A DNA stretch of 64,000 nucleotides from Faecalibacterium langellae (GCF_002549775.1 NZ_NMTR01000021.1:496001-560000); one strand, 5' to 3'; positions 8,004-16,152 are shown, counted from the stretch's first letter. Made by a program: numbers and translations. The notes: generated from the letters alone by a model not told the origin.

Positions 8004-8032
8004 TTGCAAACGGTGCAAAACCGCGGTATACT
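8004..8032 (+). promoter_or_regulatory. promoter for cardiolipin synthase
   Basis: TTGCAA (8004-8009), 17-base spacer, TATACT (8027-8032), directly after the degV terminator. Confidence 0.8.
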
Positions 8033-8074
8033 TACACATATTATAAAGGAGTGCAGGAAAGGGGGGCGGGCCGC

Positions 8075-9616
8075 ATGTTCTACCGGCTGCCGTTCGTCAA
8101 ATTTTTCAGCCGCATTTTGAACCGCGTCACCGTCACGGTGATCCTGGTGGCGCTGCAGCTGCTGTGGCTGTGCTGGGTGTTCTTCGCCATCACCACCGGC
8201 ACCGGGCGGGTGTGGGTGAACGGCGTGCTCAACGCGCTGAGCCTGCTCATCATCCTGTATCTGGTGCGCAAGGACGAGAACAGCGCCTACAAGGTGGGCT
8301 GGATCGCGCTGATCGGCATCCTGCCGCTGCTGGGCGGGGCGCTGTACCTGGCCTTTGGCAACAAGCGGCCCTCCCGCCGCCTGCGCCTGAAGATGCAGGC
8401 CGTGGACGACGCCCACAAAAAGGACCTTGCCCAGCAGCCCGGCCCGGCCGACACGCTGGACGCCCGCGGGCTGGGCCAGAGCCGCTATGTGGCGAAATAC
8501 GGCCCCTACCCGGCCTGGCGGAACACCCGCACGCAGTATTTCTCCTGCGGCGAGGCCATGTACCCGCAGCTGCTGGCCGATCTCGAAAAGGCCGAGAAGA
8601 CGATTTTTCTGGAGTTCTTCATCGTCAGCCACGGATATATGTGGAACGGCATCGAGAAAATTCTGCGCCGCAAGGCTGCCCAGGGGGTGGACGTGCGGCT
8701 GATCTACGACGATTTCGGCAGCCTGCTGGGCCTGCCCACGGATTTTGTGGTGCGCATGGAGCGGGCGCACATCCGGTGCATCCCGTTCAACCCCGTGGTG
8801 CCGCTGCTCTCGCTGGTGATGAACCACCGCGACCACCGCAAGATCGTGGTCATCGACGGCACGGTGGCCTACACCGGCGGCGTGAACCTGGCGGACGAAT
8901 ATATCAACAAGGAGCAGCGCTTCGGCTACTGGAAGGACGCCGCCCTGCGGGTGGAAGGCGATGCTGCGTGGAATTTCACCGTGATGTTCCTCAACTTCTG
9001 GAACGCCTTCCGCCCCAGCGAGGAAGACTACAGCCCCTTCCGCCCCGCGCCGCTGGAGCCGCCGGTGTCGGACGGCGTGGTGCAGCCCTACGCCGACAGC
9101 CCGCTGGACGAGGAGCCCGTGGCCGAGACGATATACCTGAACATCCTGGCGCAGGCGCAGCGGTATGTCTATATTTACACGCCCTACCTTGCCATCGGCG
9201 AGGAAATGCTGGACGCGCTGCGGAACGCCGCCAAGCGCGGGGTGGATGTGCGGCTGGTGCTGCCGGGCATCCCGGACAAAAAGCTGGTGTTCCGGCTGAG
9301 CCGGTCCTATTATCTGCCGCTTCTGCAGGCGGGCGTGCGCATTTTTGAGTTCACGCCCGGCTTTCTGCACGCCAAGTGCTGGGTGAGCGACGACGTCACC
9401 GCCGTGGTGGGCAGCATCAACATGGATTACCGCAGCCTGTTTCTGCACTTCGAGTGCGGCGTGCTGCTGCAGCACAGCAGCCAGGTGGCCGTTCTGCGGG
9501 ACGACGTGCTGGCAACGCTGCCCCAATGCCGCGAAGTGCAGGTGACGGACTGCCGCACCAGCCTGCCCGGCACCGTGCTGGACAGCGTGCTGCGCCTGCT
9601 GAGCCCCTTGATGTAG
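8075..9616 (+). CDS. cls: cardiolipin synthase
   Basis: Membrane phospholipase-D-family enzyme that joins two phosphatidylglycerols into cardiolipin. 513 residues from ATG 8075, which follows an AGGGGGGC site; GTG 8051 is too close to its own AAAGGA to be used well. Two N-terminal membrane segments (~residues 8-70) with the PLD-nuclease-N motif GWIALIGILPLLGGALYL precede two catalytic HKD motifs: NHRDHRKIVVIDG near residue 250 and LHAKCWVSDD near residue 430, each with the downstream G-S/G-x-N partner (YTGGVNLADEY, VGSINMDYRS). Full length, no sign of damage. Confidence 0.93.
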   Translation: MFYRLPFVKFFSRILNRVTVTVILVALQLLWLCWVFFAITTGTGRVWVNGVLNALSLLIILYLVRKDENSAYKVGWIALIGILPLLGGALYLAFGNKRPSRRLRLKMQAVDDAHKKDLAQQPGPADTLDARGLGQSRYVAKYGPYPAWRNTRTQYFSCGEAMYPQLLADLEKAEKTIFLEFFIVSHGYMWNGIEKILRRKAAQGVDVRLIYDDFGSLLGLPTDFVVRMERAHIRCIPFNPVVPLLSLVMNHRDHRKIVVIDGTVAYTGGVNLADEYINKEQRFGYWKDAALRVEGDAAWNFTVMFLNFWNAFRPSEEDYSPFRPAPLEPPVSDGVVQPYADSPLDEEPVAETIYLNILAQAQRYVYIYTPYLAIGEEMLDALRNAAKRGVDVRLVLPGIPDKKLVFRLSRSYYLPLLQAGVRIFEFTPGFLHAKCWVSDDVTAVVGSINMDYRSLFLHFECGVLLQHSSQVAVLRDDVLATLPQCREVQVTDCRTSLPGTVLDSVLRLLSPLM

Positions 9617-9859
9617 GAGGAGAGAGACCGCGTGCCGGCAGCTTTCTCCTCAGACACGAATCGGGCCATTCCATCGCCCGCCCTATCGCCTGACGGCGAC
9701 AGGGTCCCACCCCAGCGGACGGTCTTCGGAGAAACTACCGGCCCACAGTCCGACTTCTGGTTTCGCATAGAAAAGTTGGCCTCTGCAATAATGCGCCGTT
9801 TTTCGGGCACACTACCTTCAAAGCCCCTGCGATGGGGCAGGAAAGGGAGCGTTATAACG

Positions 9860-10462
9860 ATGAAACAGACAGTTCGAGGCATGATCCTGGGCTGCACCCT
9901 GGCGGCAGCACTGGTGCTGACCGGCTGCATGAACAGCAATTCCGGCGCGAACAGCGCCTCGCAGAGCCACAGCACGAGCGGCACGGCTTCCGGCAGCGGC
10001 GCATCGCAGACGGAAGACCGCTCCGGCTGGCGCACCGGCATGAGCGTGCTCACCGAGATGACCGAGCAGGACGAAAACGGCAAGCTGAACACCATCACGG
10101 CGGCGGTGGTGCTGGACGGCGAGGGCCGCATCCGGGATGTGCAGCTGGATGAGCTGGAGCTCACGGTGACGGCGGACGACACCGGCAAGGTGGACCTGCC
10201 CTCCGACCACCGCACCAAGCGCCAGAAGGGCGAGGACTACCCGCTGGCAGCGGTCTCCTCGCTGAAGGCGGGCTGGGCCGAGCAGGTGGATGCCTTCGGC
10301 CGCTGGCTGACCGGCAAGACCGCAGACCAGGTGCGCGGGCTGGAACTGGATACGGACGGCAAGGCGCAGGACGCCGACCTGCTGTCCGGGTGCACCATCG
10401 CGGTGGAGAACTACCGCAACGCCGTGCTGCGTGCCTGCGCGGATGCGCGCGAGATGCGCTGA
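9860..10462 (+). CDS. putative lipoprotein (FMN-bind-like region)
   Basis: 200 residues from ATG 9860, 10 bases after AAAGGGAGC. A signal peptide ends in the lipobox LVLTGC, so the mature protein is probably lipid-anchored outside the membrane. A Ser/Gly/Ala-rich linker follows. The rest resembles FMN-binding-like lipoproteins of Clostridia in having a DGEGRIRDVQLDELEL segment (like the DGKI-x-V repeat of FMN_bind) and a C-terminal W-x-EQVDAFGRWLTGKT...DADLLSGCTI pattern. I could not identify the S/T-G-A-T flavinylation site, so cofactor binding is doubtful. Confidence 0.6.
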   Translation: MKQTVRGMILGCTLAAALVLTGCMNSNSGANSASQSHSTSGTASGSGASQTEDRSGWRTGMSVLTEMTEQDENGKLNTITAAVVLDGEGRIRDVQLDELELTVTADDTGKVDLPSDHRTKRQKGEDYPLAAVSSLKAGWAEQVDAFGRWLTGKTADQVRGLELDTDGKAQDADLLSGCTIAVENYRNAVLRACADAREMR

Positions 10463-10493
10463 CCGGGCGGGTCTGAACAAAAAAGCGGAACCG

Positions 10494-10530
10494 GGCCTCG
10501 GGAGACGAGTGGGTCTTCCGGGGCCTTTTT
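10494..10530 (+). terminator. terminator of the lipoprotein gene
   Basis: GGCCTCGG pairs with CCGGGGCC (one G-T pair) across a 16-base loop, followed by TTTTT. Confidence 0.7.
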
Positions 10531-10639
10531 GCGCGCCGGGCCGCGGGAGAAGATGCCGTGCGTTTTGTGCACAACTGCTAAACGTCTGGATAAAAACTGC
10601 CTGCAAAAAGGAGAAACTGCAAAAATTTGCGTTTCCCTC

Positions 10640-10668
10640 TTGCCAAACGGCGGCAAACGCGCTATTCT
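10640..10668 (+). promoter_or_regulatory. promoter of the amino-acid ABC transporter
   Basis: TTGCCA (10640-10645), 17-base spacer, TATTCT (10663-10668). Transcription should begin near 10675, just before the palindrome at 10687. Confidence 0.75.
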
Positions 10669-10686
10669 ATAGTCACGGTTTAACAC

Positions 10687-10708
10687 TTTAGCATGATAAA
10701 ATGCTAAA
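10687..10708. promoter_or_regulatory. perfect inverted repeat, probable operator in the ABC transporter leader
   Basis: TTTAGCAT-GATAAA-ATGCTAAA: 8-bp arms, 6-base centre, placed 10-30 bases downstream of the predicted transcription start. It has no T run, so it is not a terminator. Best read as a repressor site; regulator unknown. Confidence 0.65.
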
Positions 10709-10753
10709 CCGAGAGGGAAATACATTGGGAAACCGAAAGGGGAGGAACCTTTT

Positions 10754-11590
10754 ATGAAACGTCTTGTGTCTGCATTCCTGGCCGGTGCCATGGCGCTGAG
10801 CCTTGCCGCCTGCGGCGGTGCCGCATCCACTTCCACCGTGGCTTCTTCTGCCGCATCCGGCAGTGCCGCCGCTTCCGAGACCGCTGCCAGCGACCTGGAT
10901 TCCATCAAGGAAAAGGGCAAGCTGGTCATCGGCTACACCGTCTACGAGCCCATGAACTACACCGACGCCGACGGCAGCTTCACCGGTTTTGACACCGAGC
11001 TGGCAACGGCTGTGTGCGAAAAGCTGGGCGTGGAGCCGGAGTTCGTGGAGATCAACTGGGACACCAAAGTGGTGGAGCTGGACGCCAAGAGCATCGACTG
11101 CATCTGGAACGGCATGACCCTGACCGATGACATCATGGCCAACACCGCCACCACCAAGGCCTACGCCAAGAACGCACAGGTCGTGGTCGTGAAGGACGGC
11201 ACCGACTACAGCTCCACTGCGGATCTGGTGGGCAAGACTGTCGTCGCCGAAGCCGGTTCCGCCGGTGAGGCCGCCATTGAGGGCGACGAGAATCTGGCCC
11301 AGGCCGATTACGTCTCCAAGAGCGTGCAGACCGACTGCCTGATGGAAGTTGCCGCAGGCACTGCCGATGCCGCTGTGCTGGACCTGACCCTGGCCAATGC
11401 CATGATCGGCGAGGGCACCGACTACGCAAGCCTTGCGATCGTGGACGAGCTGAACGCCGAGGAATACGGCGTGGCCTTCCGCAAGGGCAGTGACGCCGCC
11501 GCCGCTGTGGATGCCGCCTTCGACGAGCTGAAGGCCGACGGCACCATGCAGGCGCTGGCCGAGAAGTACGATCTGGCTCTGGCCGACTGA
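10754..11590 (+). CDS. amino-acid ABC transporter substrate-binding lipoprotein
   Basis: Extracellular lipoprotein that captures an amino acid for the permease-ATPase encoded downstream. 278 residues. Signal peptide with lipobox LSLAACG, a Ser/Ala-rich linker to ~residue 52, then the family-3 solute-binding fold: GKLVIGYTVYEPMNYTDADG, TGFDTELATAVCEKLGVEPEFVEI, DCIWNGMTLTD and GKTVVAEAGSAGE. These are the hallmarks of polar amino acid/cystine binding proteins; the exact substrate cannot be read. Good AGGGGAGGA site before ATG 10754. A dispersed repeat element separates it from the permease gene. Confidence 0.9.
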   Translation: MKRLVSAFLAGAMALSLAACGGAASTSTVASSAASGSAAASETAASDLDSIKEKGKLVIGYTVYEPMNYTDADGSFTGFDTELATAVCEKLGVEPEFVEINWDTKVVELDAKSIDCIWNGMTLTDDIMANTATTKAYAKNAQVVVVKDGTDYSSTADLVGKTVVAEAGSAGEAAIEGDENLAQADYVSKSVQTDCLMEVAAGTADAAVLDLTLANAMIGEGTDYASLAIVDELNAEEYGVAFRKGSDAAAAVDAAFDELKADGTMQALAEKYDLALAD

Positions 11591-11622
11591 GAAATAAAAA
11601 GGATAACGTTGGTTTTAGCGTC

Positions 11623-11745
11623 CTCGCCCTCTCCGTCATTGCTTGCGCAATGCCACCTCCCCCAAAGGGGGAGGCAAGGGCCTTGCCGCTGTGTTCTTGG
11701 CTCTCCCTTTGGGAGAGCTGGCGCGTAAGCGCCTGAGAGGGCGAG
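11623..11745 (+). repeat. dispersed 123-bp hairpin element, copy A
   Basis: Begins CTCGCCCTCTC and ends GAGAGGGCGAG, an 11-bp perfect terminal inverted repeat. Inside are CCTCCCCCAAAGGGGGAGG and CTCTCCCTTTGGGAGAG hairpins. It lies inside the transporter operon between the binding-protein and permease genes. Other copies: 15701-15822 (inverted), 18451-18575, 25906-26029, and a diverged one at 47656-47792. Confidence 0.88.
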
Positions 11746-11769
11746 CCTGTTGACCGTTTAAAAAATTGG

Positions 11770-12438
11770 ATGGATGGGTGTGTTCCTGTGTCTGTGATTT
11801 TGGGGCGTCTTTCCGGCGCGTTTCTGCTCAACTGTGAGCTGTTTGCCCTGACCCTGCTGTTTGCACTGCCGCTGGGTCTGGTGGTGGCCTTTGGTTCCAT
11901 GAGCCGGTGCAAGCCGCTGGCCGGTGTGGTGAAGACCTTTGTGTGGGTCATCCGCGGCACGCCGCTGATGCTGCAGATCATCGTCATCTACCTGGGCCCC
12001 GGCCTGCTGGGCATGGAGAACCCCTGGCCCTCCGGTTCCGGCGGCCGCATGGTGGCGGCGGTGGTGGCCTTTGCCATCAACTACGCCTGCTATTTCTCCG
12101 AAATTTACCGCGGCGGCATCGAGGCCATCCCCAAGGGCCAGACCGAAGCCGGTCAGGTGCTGGGCATGACCAAGACCCAGATCTTCTTCAAGGTCACGCT
12201 GCTGCAGGTGGTCAAGCGCATCCTGGCCCCCATGGGCAACGAAGTCATCACCCTCGTCAAGGACACCTCGCTGGCCAATACCATCGCCAACAAGGAGATC
12301 ATCATGATGGCCAAGGAGTACAGCGCAAAGGGCCTGATCTGGCCGCTGTTCTCCACCGCCATCTTCTTCCTGGTCTTCGTGGGCGCACTCACCCTGCTGC
12401 TGGGCTGGGCCGAAAAGAAACTGGATTATTTCCGCTGA
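11770..12438 (+). CDS. amino-acid ABC transporter permease
   Basis: Inner-membrane permease of a polar amino-acid importer. 222 residues, about five membrane segments. The N-terminal LTLLFALPLGLVVAF block, VIRGTPLMLQIIVIYLGP, and the EAA loop EAGQVLGMTKTQIFFKVTLLQ are classic for the HisM/GlnP family. The ATG at 11770 has only a weak ribosome site (GGATGG region overlaps it); GTG 11788 or 11794 are alternatives that would shorten the protein by 6-8 residues. Placed between the binding protein and the ATPase. Confidence 0.9.
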   Translation: MDGCVPVSVILGRLSGAFLLNCELFALTLLFALPLGLVVAFGSMSRCKPLAGVVKTFVWVIRGTPLMLQIIVIYLGPGLLGMENPWPSGSGGRMVAAVVAFAINYACYFSEIYRGGIEAIPKGQTEAGQVLGMTKTQIFFKVTLLQVVKRILAPMGNEVITLVKDTSLANTIANKEIIMMAKEYSAKGLIWPLFSTAIFFLVFVGALTLLLGWAEKKLDYFR

Positions 12439-12459
12439 TGAAAGGGAGGAAACAACATC

Positions 12460-13242
12460 ATGGCATTGCTTGAAGCCTCCGGCATCGGCAAAAATTTCGG
12501 GGACACAAAGGTCCTCAAGGACATTTCGCTCACTCTGGAGCAGGGCGAAGCGCTGGCGATCATCGGCTCGTCCGGCTCCGGCAAGACCACCCTGCTGCGC
12601 TGCCTGAACTTCCTCGAGCGGCCGGACAGCGGCGTCATCAAGGTGAACGGCGAGACCATGTGGGACGCCGCCGACCCCGCCACCCAGCGGGAGAGCGAGG
12701 TGCGCAAAAAACGCCTGCACTTCGGTCTGGTGTTCCAGAACTTCAACCTGTTCCCGCAGTACACCGCCCTGCAGAACGTGATGCTGGCGGGCGAACTGCT
12801 GGCGAAGGAACGCCCGGACTACAAAGCCAACAAAAAGGCCATCCAGGCCGAGCTGGAGCAGCAGGCGAGGGAACTTTTGGCCCAGATGGGTCTTTCGGAG
12901 CGGGCGAACCACTACCCGCACCAGCTTTCCGGCGGCCAGCAGCAGCGCGTGGCCATTGCCCGTGCGCTGGCCCTGCACCCGGACATCCTCTGCTTCGACG
13001 AGCCGACCAGCGCCCTTGACCCGGAACTGACCGGCGAAGTGCTGCGCGTCCTGCGCGACCTCGCCGACCGCAAGACCACCATGATCATCGTCACCCACGA
13101 GATGCACTTTGCCCGCGATGTGGCCGACCGCATCCTGTTCATGGACGGCGGCGTGGTGGTGGAAGAAGGCCCCGCCAAGCAGCTCATTGAGCACCCGCAG
13201 GAGGAGCGCACAAAGCAGTTCCTGGCGCATTATTCGGAATAA
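12460..13242 (+). CDS. amino-acid ABC transporter ATP-binding protein
   Basis: Cytoplasmic ATPase that powers the importer. 260 residues. Walker A GSSGSGKTT (~residue 38), Q-loop VFQNFNLFPQYT, ABC signature LSGGQQQR, Walker B ILCFDEPTSALD, and switch histidine in IVTHEM are all intact. There is a modest insertion after the Q-loop (KERPDYKANKKAIQAELEQQ) compared with GlnQ. Last gene of the operon; AGGAGG-like site upstream of ATG 12460 and a strong terminator follows. Confidence 0.95.
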   Translation: MALLEASGIGKNFGDTKVLKDISLTLEQGEALAIIGSSGSGKTTLLRCLNFLERPDSGVIKVNGETMWDAADPATQRESEVRKKRLHFGLVFQNFNLFPQYTALQNVMLAGELLAKERPDYKANKKAIQAELEQQARELLAQMGLSERANHYPHQLSGGQQQRVAIARALALHPDILCFDEPTSALDPELTGEVLRVLRDLADRKTTMIIVTHEMHFARDVADRILFMDGGVVVEEGPAKQLIEHPQEERTKQFLAHYSE

Positions 13243-13248
13243 GCATAG

Positions 13249-13278
13249 CTCCCTCAGAGTTTTCTGGGGGAGTTTTTC
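13249..13278 (+). terminator. terminator of the ABC transporter operon
   Basis: 10-bp stem (CTCCCTCAGA with TCTGGGGGAG, one G-T pair), 4-base GTTT loop, TTTTT. Confidence 0.92.
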
Positions 13279-13294
13279 GCTGTATCGAAAAAAC

Positions 13295-13331
13295 TTGACA
13301 ATGCTGGTAAAATAATTATAATATAATTATG
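13295..13331 (+). promoter_or_regulatory. brnTA promoter with palindromic operator over the -10 box and start codon
   Basis: TTGACA (13295-13300), 16-base spacer, TATAAT (13317-13322). A perfect inverted repeat ATAATTATA-A-TATAATTAT (13312-13330) covers the -10 box and runs into the ATG at 13329. The predicted transcription start falls on or next to the ATG, so the toxin message would be leaderless or nearly so. Autorepression by BrnA or the BrnTA complex is known in other bacteria. Confidence 0.8.
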
Positions 13332-13613
13332 GAAACGATACAATTTGAATGGGACGAAAACAAGAACCAGATCAACCAGCGCAAGCATGGCATCTCGTTC
13401 CAGGAAGCAAAAACGGTGTTCTATGACGAAGAAGCACTGGTGATCGATGACCCGGAGCATTCTGAACAGGAGGACAGATTCATCATTCTTGGCTTGAGCA
13501 ATCAGGCAAATCTGCTCGTTGTGTGTCACTGTTACCGTGCGTCGGATACCGTTATCCGTATTATCTCGGCCAGAAAGGCGACCAAAACCGAATCGAAATA
13601 CTATGAAAAGTAA
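13329..13613 (+). CDS. brnT: BrnT family toxin (RelE-like ribonuclease)
   Basis: 94 residues, full length. BrnT toxins cleave RNA and are neutralised by BrnA. The start FEWDENKNQINQRKHGISFQEA is the family signature (W-D-x-x-K...KHGISFxEA). The middle FYDEEALVIDD and ...EDRFIILG, and the C-terminal RIISARKATKTE with conserved Arg and Lys, also fit. No ribosome site precedes the ATG, in line with leaderless initiation. The antitoxin gene follows 13 bases after the stop. Base composition is lower in GC than the neighbours. Confidence 0.92.
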   Translation: METIQFEWDENKNQINQRKHGISFQEAKTVFYDEEALVIDDPEHSEQEDRFIILGLSNQANLLVVCHCYRASDTVIRIISARKATKTESKYYEK

Positions 13614-13626
13614 GGAGGGCGTTATA

Positions 13627-13851
13627 ATGCTGAATGAATATGATTTTTCTCATGCAAAAAAGAACCCCTATGCAAAAGCACTGAAAAAGCAGATCACCAT
13701 CAATATCGATAGCAGTACGATCGATTATTTCAAGGCACAGTCGGAAGCGGTGGGCATTCCGTATCAGACGCTCATCAATTTGTATCTGAAGGATTGCGTG
13801 AATAATAAGCGCCGCCTTACGATGTCCTGGCAGGAAACAAAGACCGGCTGA
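13627..13851 (+). CDS. brnA: BrnA-like antitoxin, CopG/ribbon-helix-helix
   Basis: 74 residues from ATG 13627, with AAGGAGG eight bases upstream (much stronger than the toxin's initiation region). The C-terminal half reads as a ribbon-helix-helix DNA-binding domain: KKQITINIDSSTIDYFKAQ (beta strand, helix) then GIPYQTLINLYLKDC (second helix), typical of BrnA/CopG antitoxins. The N-terminal YDFSHAKKNPYAK region should wrap the toxin. Immediately follows brnT; probably represses the shared promoter through the palindrome there. Confidence 0.9.
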   Translation: MLNEYDFSHAKKNPYAKALKKQITINIDSSTIDYFKAQSEAVGIPYQTLINLYLKDCVNNKRRLTMSWQETKTG

Positions 13852-13915
13852 CCTTTCTTCGCAAAATGCCCAATTCTTCCGGCAAAAATTCAGAAATGTT
13901 GATGCAATGCAAATC

Positions 13916-13944
13916 TTGTAAATCCGGCGTCGGTCCGCTATAAT
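13916..13944 (+). promoter_or_regulatory. promoter upstream of the MATE gene
   Basis: TTGTAA (13916-13921), 17-base spacer, TATAAT (13939-13944). Predicted start near 13951. Confidence 0.8.
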
Positions 13945-13964
13945 ATCATTCATGAATGTACGCA

Positions 13965-13995
13965 ACGTCCTGCCATTTCCGGCAGGGCGTTTTTC
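13965..13995 (+). terminator. leader terminator/attenuator before the MATE gene
   Basis: 10-bp stem (ACGTCCTGCC with GGCAGGGCGT), 6-base loop, TTTTT. It begins about 14 bases after the predicted transcription start and 80 bases before the MATE ATG, so most transcripts would stop here unless prevented. It could also simply end brnTA read-through. Confidence 0.75.
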
Positions 13996-14073
13996 ACGGT
14001 CAAAATCACGAAGATACGCTTTTTGAATGCGAATGGAATCCCCGTTTCCCGGCGGGTAGGAGGACTTTACACT

Positions 14074-15423
14074 ATGACAAAGGATATGACCCAAGGCAGC
14101 CCGCTCAAGCTGATCCTTGCCTTCGCGGTGCCGCTGATGCTGGGCAGCCTGTTCCAGCAGTTCTACAATCTGGCCGATACCATCATCGTGGGCCGTTTCG
14201 TGGGCGTGGAAGCGCTGGCGGCCGTGGGCAGCGTGGGCGGCTTGAACTATCTGGTGCTGGGCTTTGTGAACGGCATCGCCTGCGGCTTTTCCATCCCCAT
14301 TTCGTGGACCTTCGGCGCGAAGGATTACGCCGAGATGCGCCGCTACACCGCCAACACCGTGTGGCTGTCCGTCTTTTTTGCGGCGGTGCTGACCATCGTC
14401 ACCGTGGCGCTCACCCGCCCGGTGCTGGTGTGGACCAACACCCCGGCAAACATCATCGACCTGGCGGATATCTACATCCGCACCATTTTCTGGGGCATCC
14501 CGTTCACCCTTCTTTATAATGTGACGAGCGCCCTGATGCGCGCCCTGGGCGACAGCAAGCGCCCGCTGTACTTCCTGCTGGTGGCAAGCTTTCTGAACAT
14601 CGGGCTCGACCTGTTGTGCATCATCGTGTTCCGCATGGGGGCCTTTGGCGCAGCCTTTGCCACCGTGTTCAGCCAGGGCGTGGCCGGCATCGGCAGCCTG
14701 CTGTACATTCTGCGCCACTACCACGAGCTGCACTGGAGCAAAGACGAGGGCGCTTTCAGCCTGACCCACTGCGCCAAGCTGTGCAACATGGGCATCCCCA
14801 TGGGCCTGCAGTGCAGCATCACCGCCATCGGCAGCGTGGTGCTGCAGGGGGCCGTGAACGGTCTGGGCAGCGACATCGTGGCCGCGCAGACCGCCGGCAG
14901 CAAGGCGGCCCAGTTCCTCTGCGTGCCGCTGGAGAGCATCGGCACCGCCATGACCACCTATGCCAGCCAGAACATGGGTGCCCACGACCTCAAGCGTGTG
15001 GACCGCGGCGTGAACACTGCCCTCGGCATCGGCTGCGTGTACAGCGTGGCCTCCTTCCTCATTCTGCGGGTGACGGACAAACTGCTCATCGGTCTGTTCC
15101 TGGACGCAGGCGAGACCGCCATTATGGCCAATGCGCAGGAGTTCATCTTCTGGAACAGCGTGTTCTACATCCCGCTGGCAGTGCTTATCATCTACCGCTA
15201 CACCATTCAGGGCCTGGGCTATTCCGGCCTTGCCATGTTCGCGGGTGTGGCTGAGATGGTGGCCCGTGCCATGGTGGGCTTCTGGTTCGTGCCGCTGTGG
15301 GGCTACTTTGCGGCCTGCATTGCAAACCCGGTGGCATGGTTCTTTGCCTGCTTCTTCCTGATCCCTGCCTATTTTGTGGTGCGCAGGAAGCTGCAAACCG
15401 AGAAGGACCTCGAGAAGGCGTAA
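14074..15423 (+). CDS. MATE family multidrug/sodium antiporter
   Basis: Twelve-segment inner-membrane exporter that uses a Na+ or H+ gradient to expel cationic drugs or metabolites. 449 residues from ATG 14074, preceded by TAGGAGGA. Family motifs: FAVPLMLGSLFQQFYNLADTIIVGRFVG at the start of the first half and GIPMGLQCSITAIGSVVLQ opening the second, with AQTAGSKAAQFLCVPLESIG. It belongs to the DinF/NorM-like Clostridial subfamily. Substrate unknown. The promoter-terminator leader suggests regulated expression. Ends before a long non-coding stretch. Confidence 0.92.
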   Translation: MTKDMTQGSPLKLILAFAVPLMLGSLFQQFYNLADTIIVGRFVGVEALAAVGSVGGLNYLVLGFVNGIACGFSIPISWTFGAKDYAEMRRYTANTVWLSVFFAAVLTIVTVALTRPVLVWTNTPANIIDLADIYIRTIFWGIPFTLLYNVTSALMRALGDSKRPLYFLLVASFLNIGLDLLCIIVFRMGAFGAAFATVFSQGVAGIGSLLYILRHYHELHWSKDEGAFSLTHCAKLCNMGIPMGLQCSITAIGSVVLQGAVNGLGSDIVAAQTAGSKAAQFLCVPLESIGTAMTTYASQNMGAHDLKRVDRGVNTALGIGCVYSVASFLILRVTDKLLIGLFLDAGETAIMANAQEFIFWNSVFYIPLAVLIIYRYTIQGLGYSGLAMFAGVAEMVARAMVGFWFVPLWGYFAACIANPVAWFFACFFLIPAYFVVRRKLQTEKDLEKA

Positions 15424-15598
15424 CGATTGAAAATGGCCGCCGCGTGCGCTTTGGCCGAGTTGTGGCACCCAGCGTCTGCTACGGCCCTTGAGCGGGCCTT
15501 GCATCCTGCTGGCCACGGCCCCAACAGCTCCTCCCTGCTTCGGCCGCAGGCCGCGGTCGTCGCCGTTGCATATTTAGCGGAACATTATTTTTTATTTG

Positions 15599-15638
15599 TA
15601 AAGCTGGAAAATCTGCGGATTTTCCAGCTTTACTTTTT
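15599..15638 (+). terminator. terminator, 15-bp perfect stem
   Basis: TAAAGCTGGAAAATC, TGCG loop, and its exact complement, followed by CTTTTT. Probably ends the MATE transcript, about 175 bp past the stop. Confidence 0.9.
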
Positions 15639-15700
15639 CACGGGAAGGGGCCGTAACGGCAAACGGCATATTGCCTGCGCTGGCTCCCTGCGGGGGAACG

Positions 15701-15822
15701 AACCCTCTCAGGCGCTTCGCGCCAGCTCTCCCGAAGGGAGAGCCAAGGGCGTAACGGGAGTGCTTCTTGCCTCTCCCTTTGGGAGAGGTGGCTGCGACCA
15801 TCGGGAGCAGACGGAGAGGGCG
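15701..15822 (-). repeat. dispersed hairpin element, copy B (inverted)
   Basis: Same family as 11623-11745 in reverse orientation: CCCTCTCAGGCGCTTCGCGCC at one end, GGAGAGGGCG at the other, and the two internal CTCTCCC...GGGAGAG hairpins. Confidence 0.82.
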
Positions 15823-16089
15823 CCCCCGCTCCCCTGCGGGGAGCTGCCGCCGCAACCCGTCGGATCCAGCGCGTCGAAATCGCTGTGACCTTGCCGCGCT
15901 GAACACGCGGCATTTGCTTCGCAAACCGGTCTGCGGCTTAAAAGCCCCACTGGGGCTTTCATGCCCTCCGGGCACCGCCGTCCTTTCTGGTTCTCTTTTG
16001 GGCGTCAAAAGAGAACATCTCCAATCGGGAAGCGCTTTAAAAGAAGGCAGCTCGGCTTTCCTCTGCCGACGCATTCGTTTCTTTGCGGA

Positions 16090-16118
16090 TTTACAAATCC
16101 CGCCAAAAGCGTTATACT
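16090..16118 (+). promoter_or_regulatory. promoter for recD2
   Basis: TTTACA (16090-16095), 17-base spacer, TATACT (16113-16118); leader of about 30 nt. Confidence 0.8.
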
Positions 16119-16152
16119 ACTTATGATTGTGCAAAAGGCAGGAGGTGAGTGC

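Larger units (their letters stand above)
15424..16152. other. 729-bp intergenic region with repeats, terminator and recD2 promoter
   Basis: No gene that I can support. Contents in order: ~170 bp of GC-rich sequence without obvious signals, a perfect-stem terminator (15599-15638), an inverted copy of the dispersed element (15701-15822), a small AAAGCCCCACTGGGGCTTT hairpin (about 15940-15958), and the recD2 promoter. Open frames here on both strands are products of the repeat. Confidence 0.7.

Noticed and set aside
9617-9859. Coding extension upstream of the lipoprotein at 9860
   Set aside because: The signal peptide and ribosome site place the start at 9860; the upstream residues would destroy the lipoprotein signal. 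Nothing else seen in the 243 bp.
15424-15960. Possible gene remnants between the MATE gene and recD2
   Set aside because: No frame shows a family motif; the open frames follow the repeat element and GC-rich non-coding sequence.
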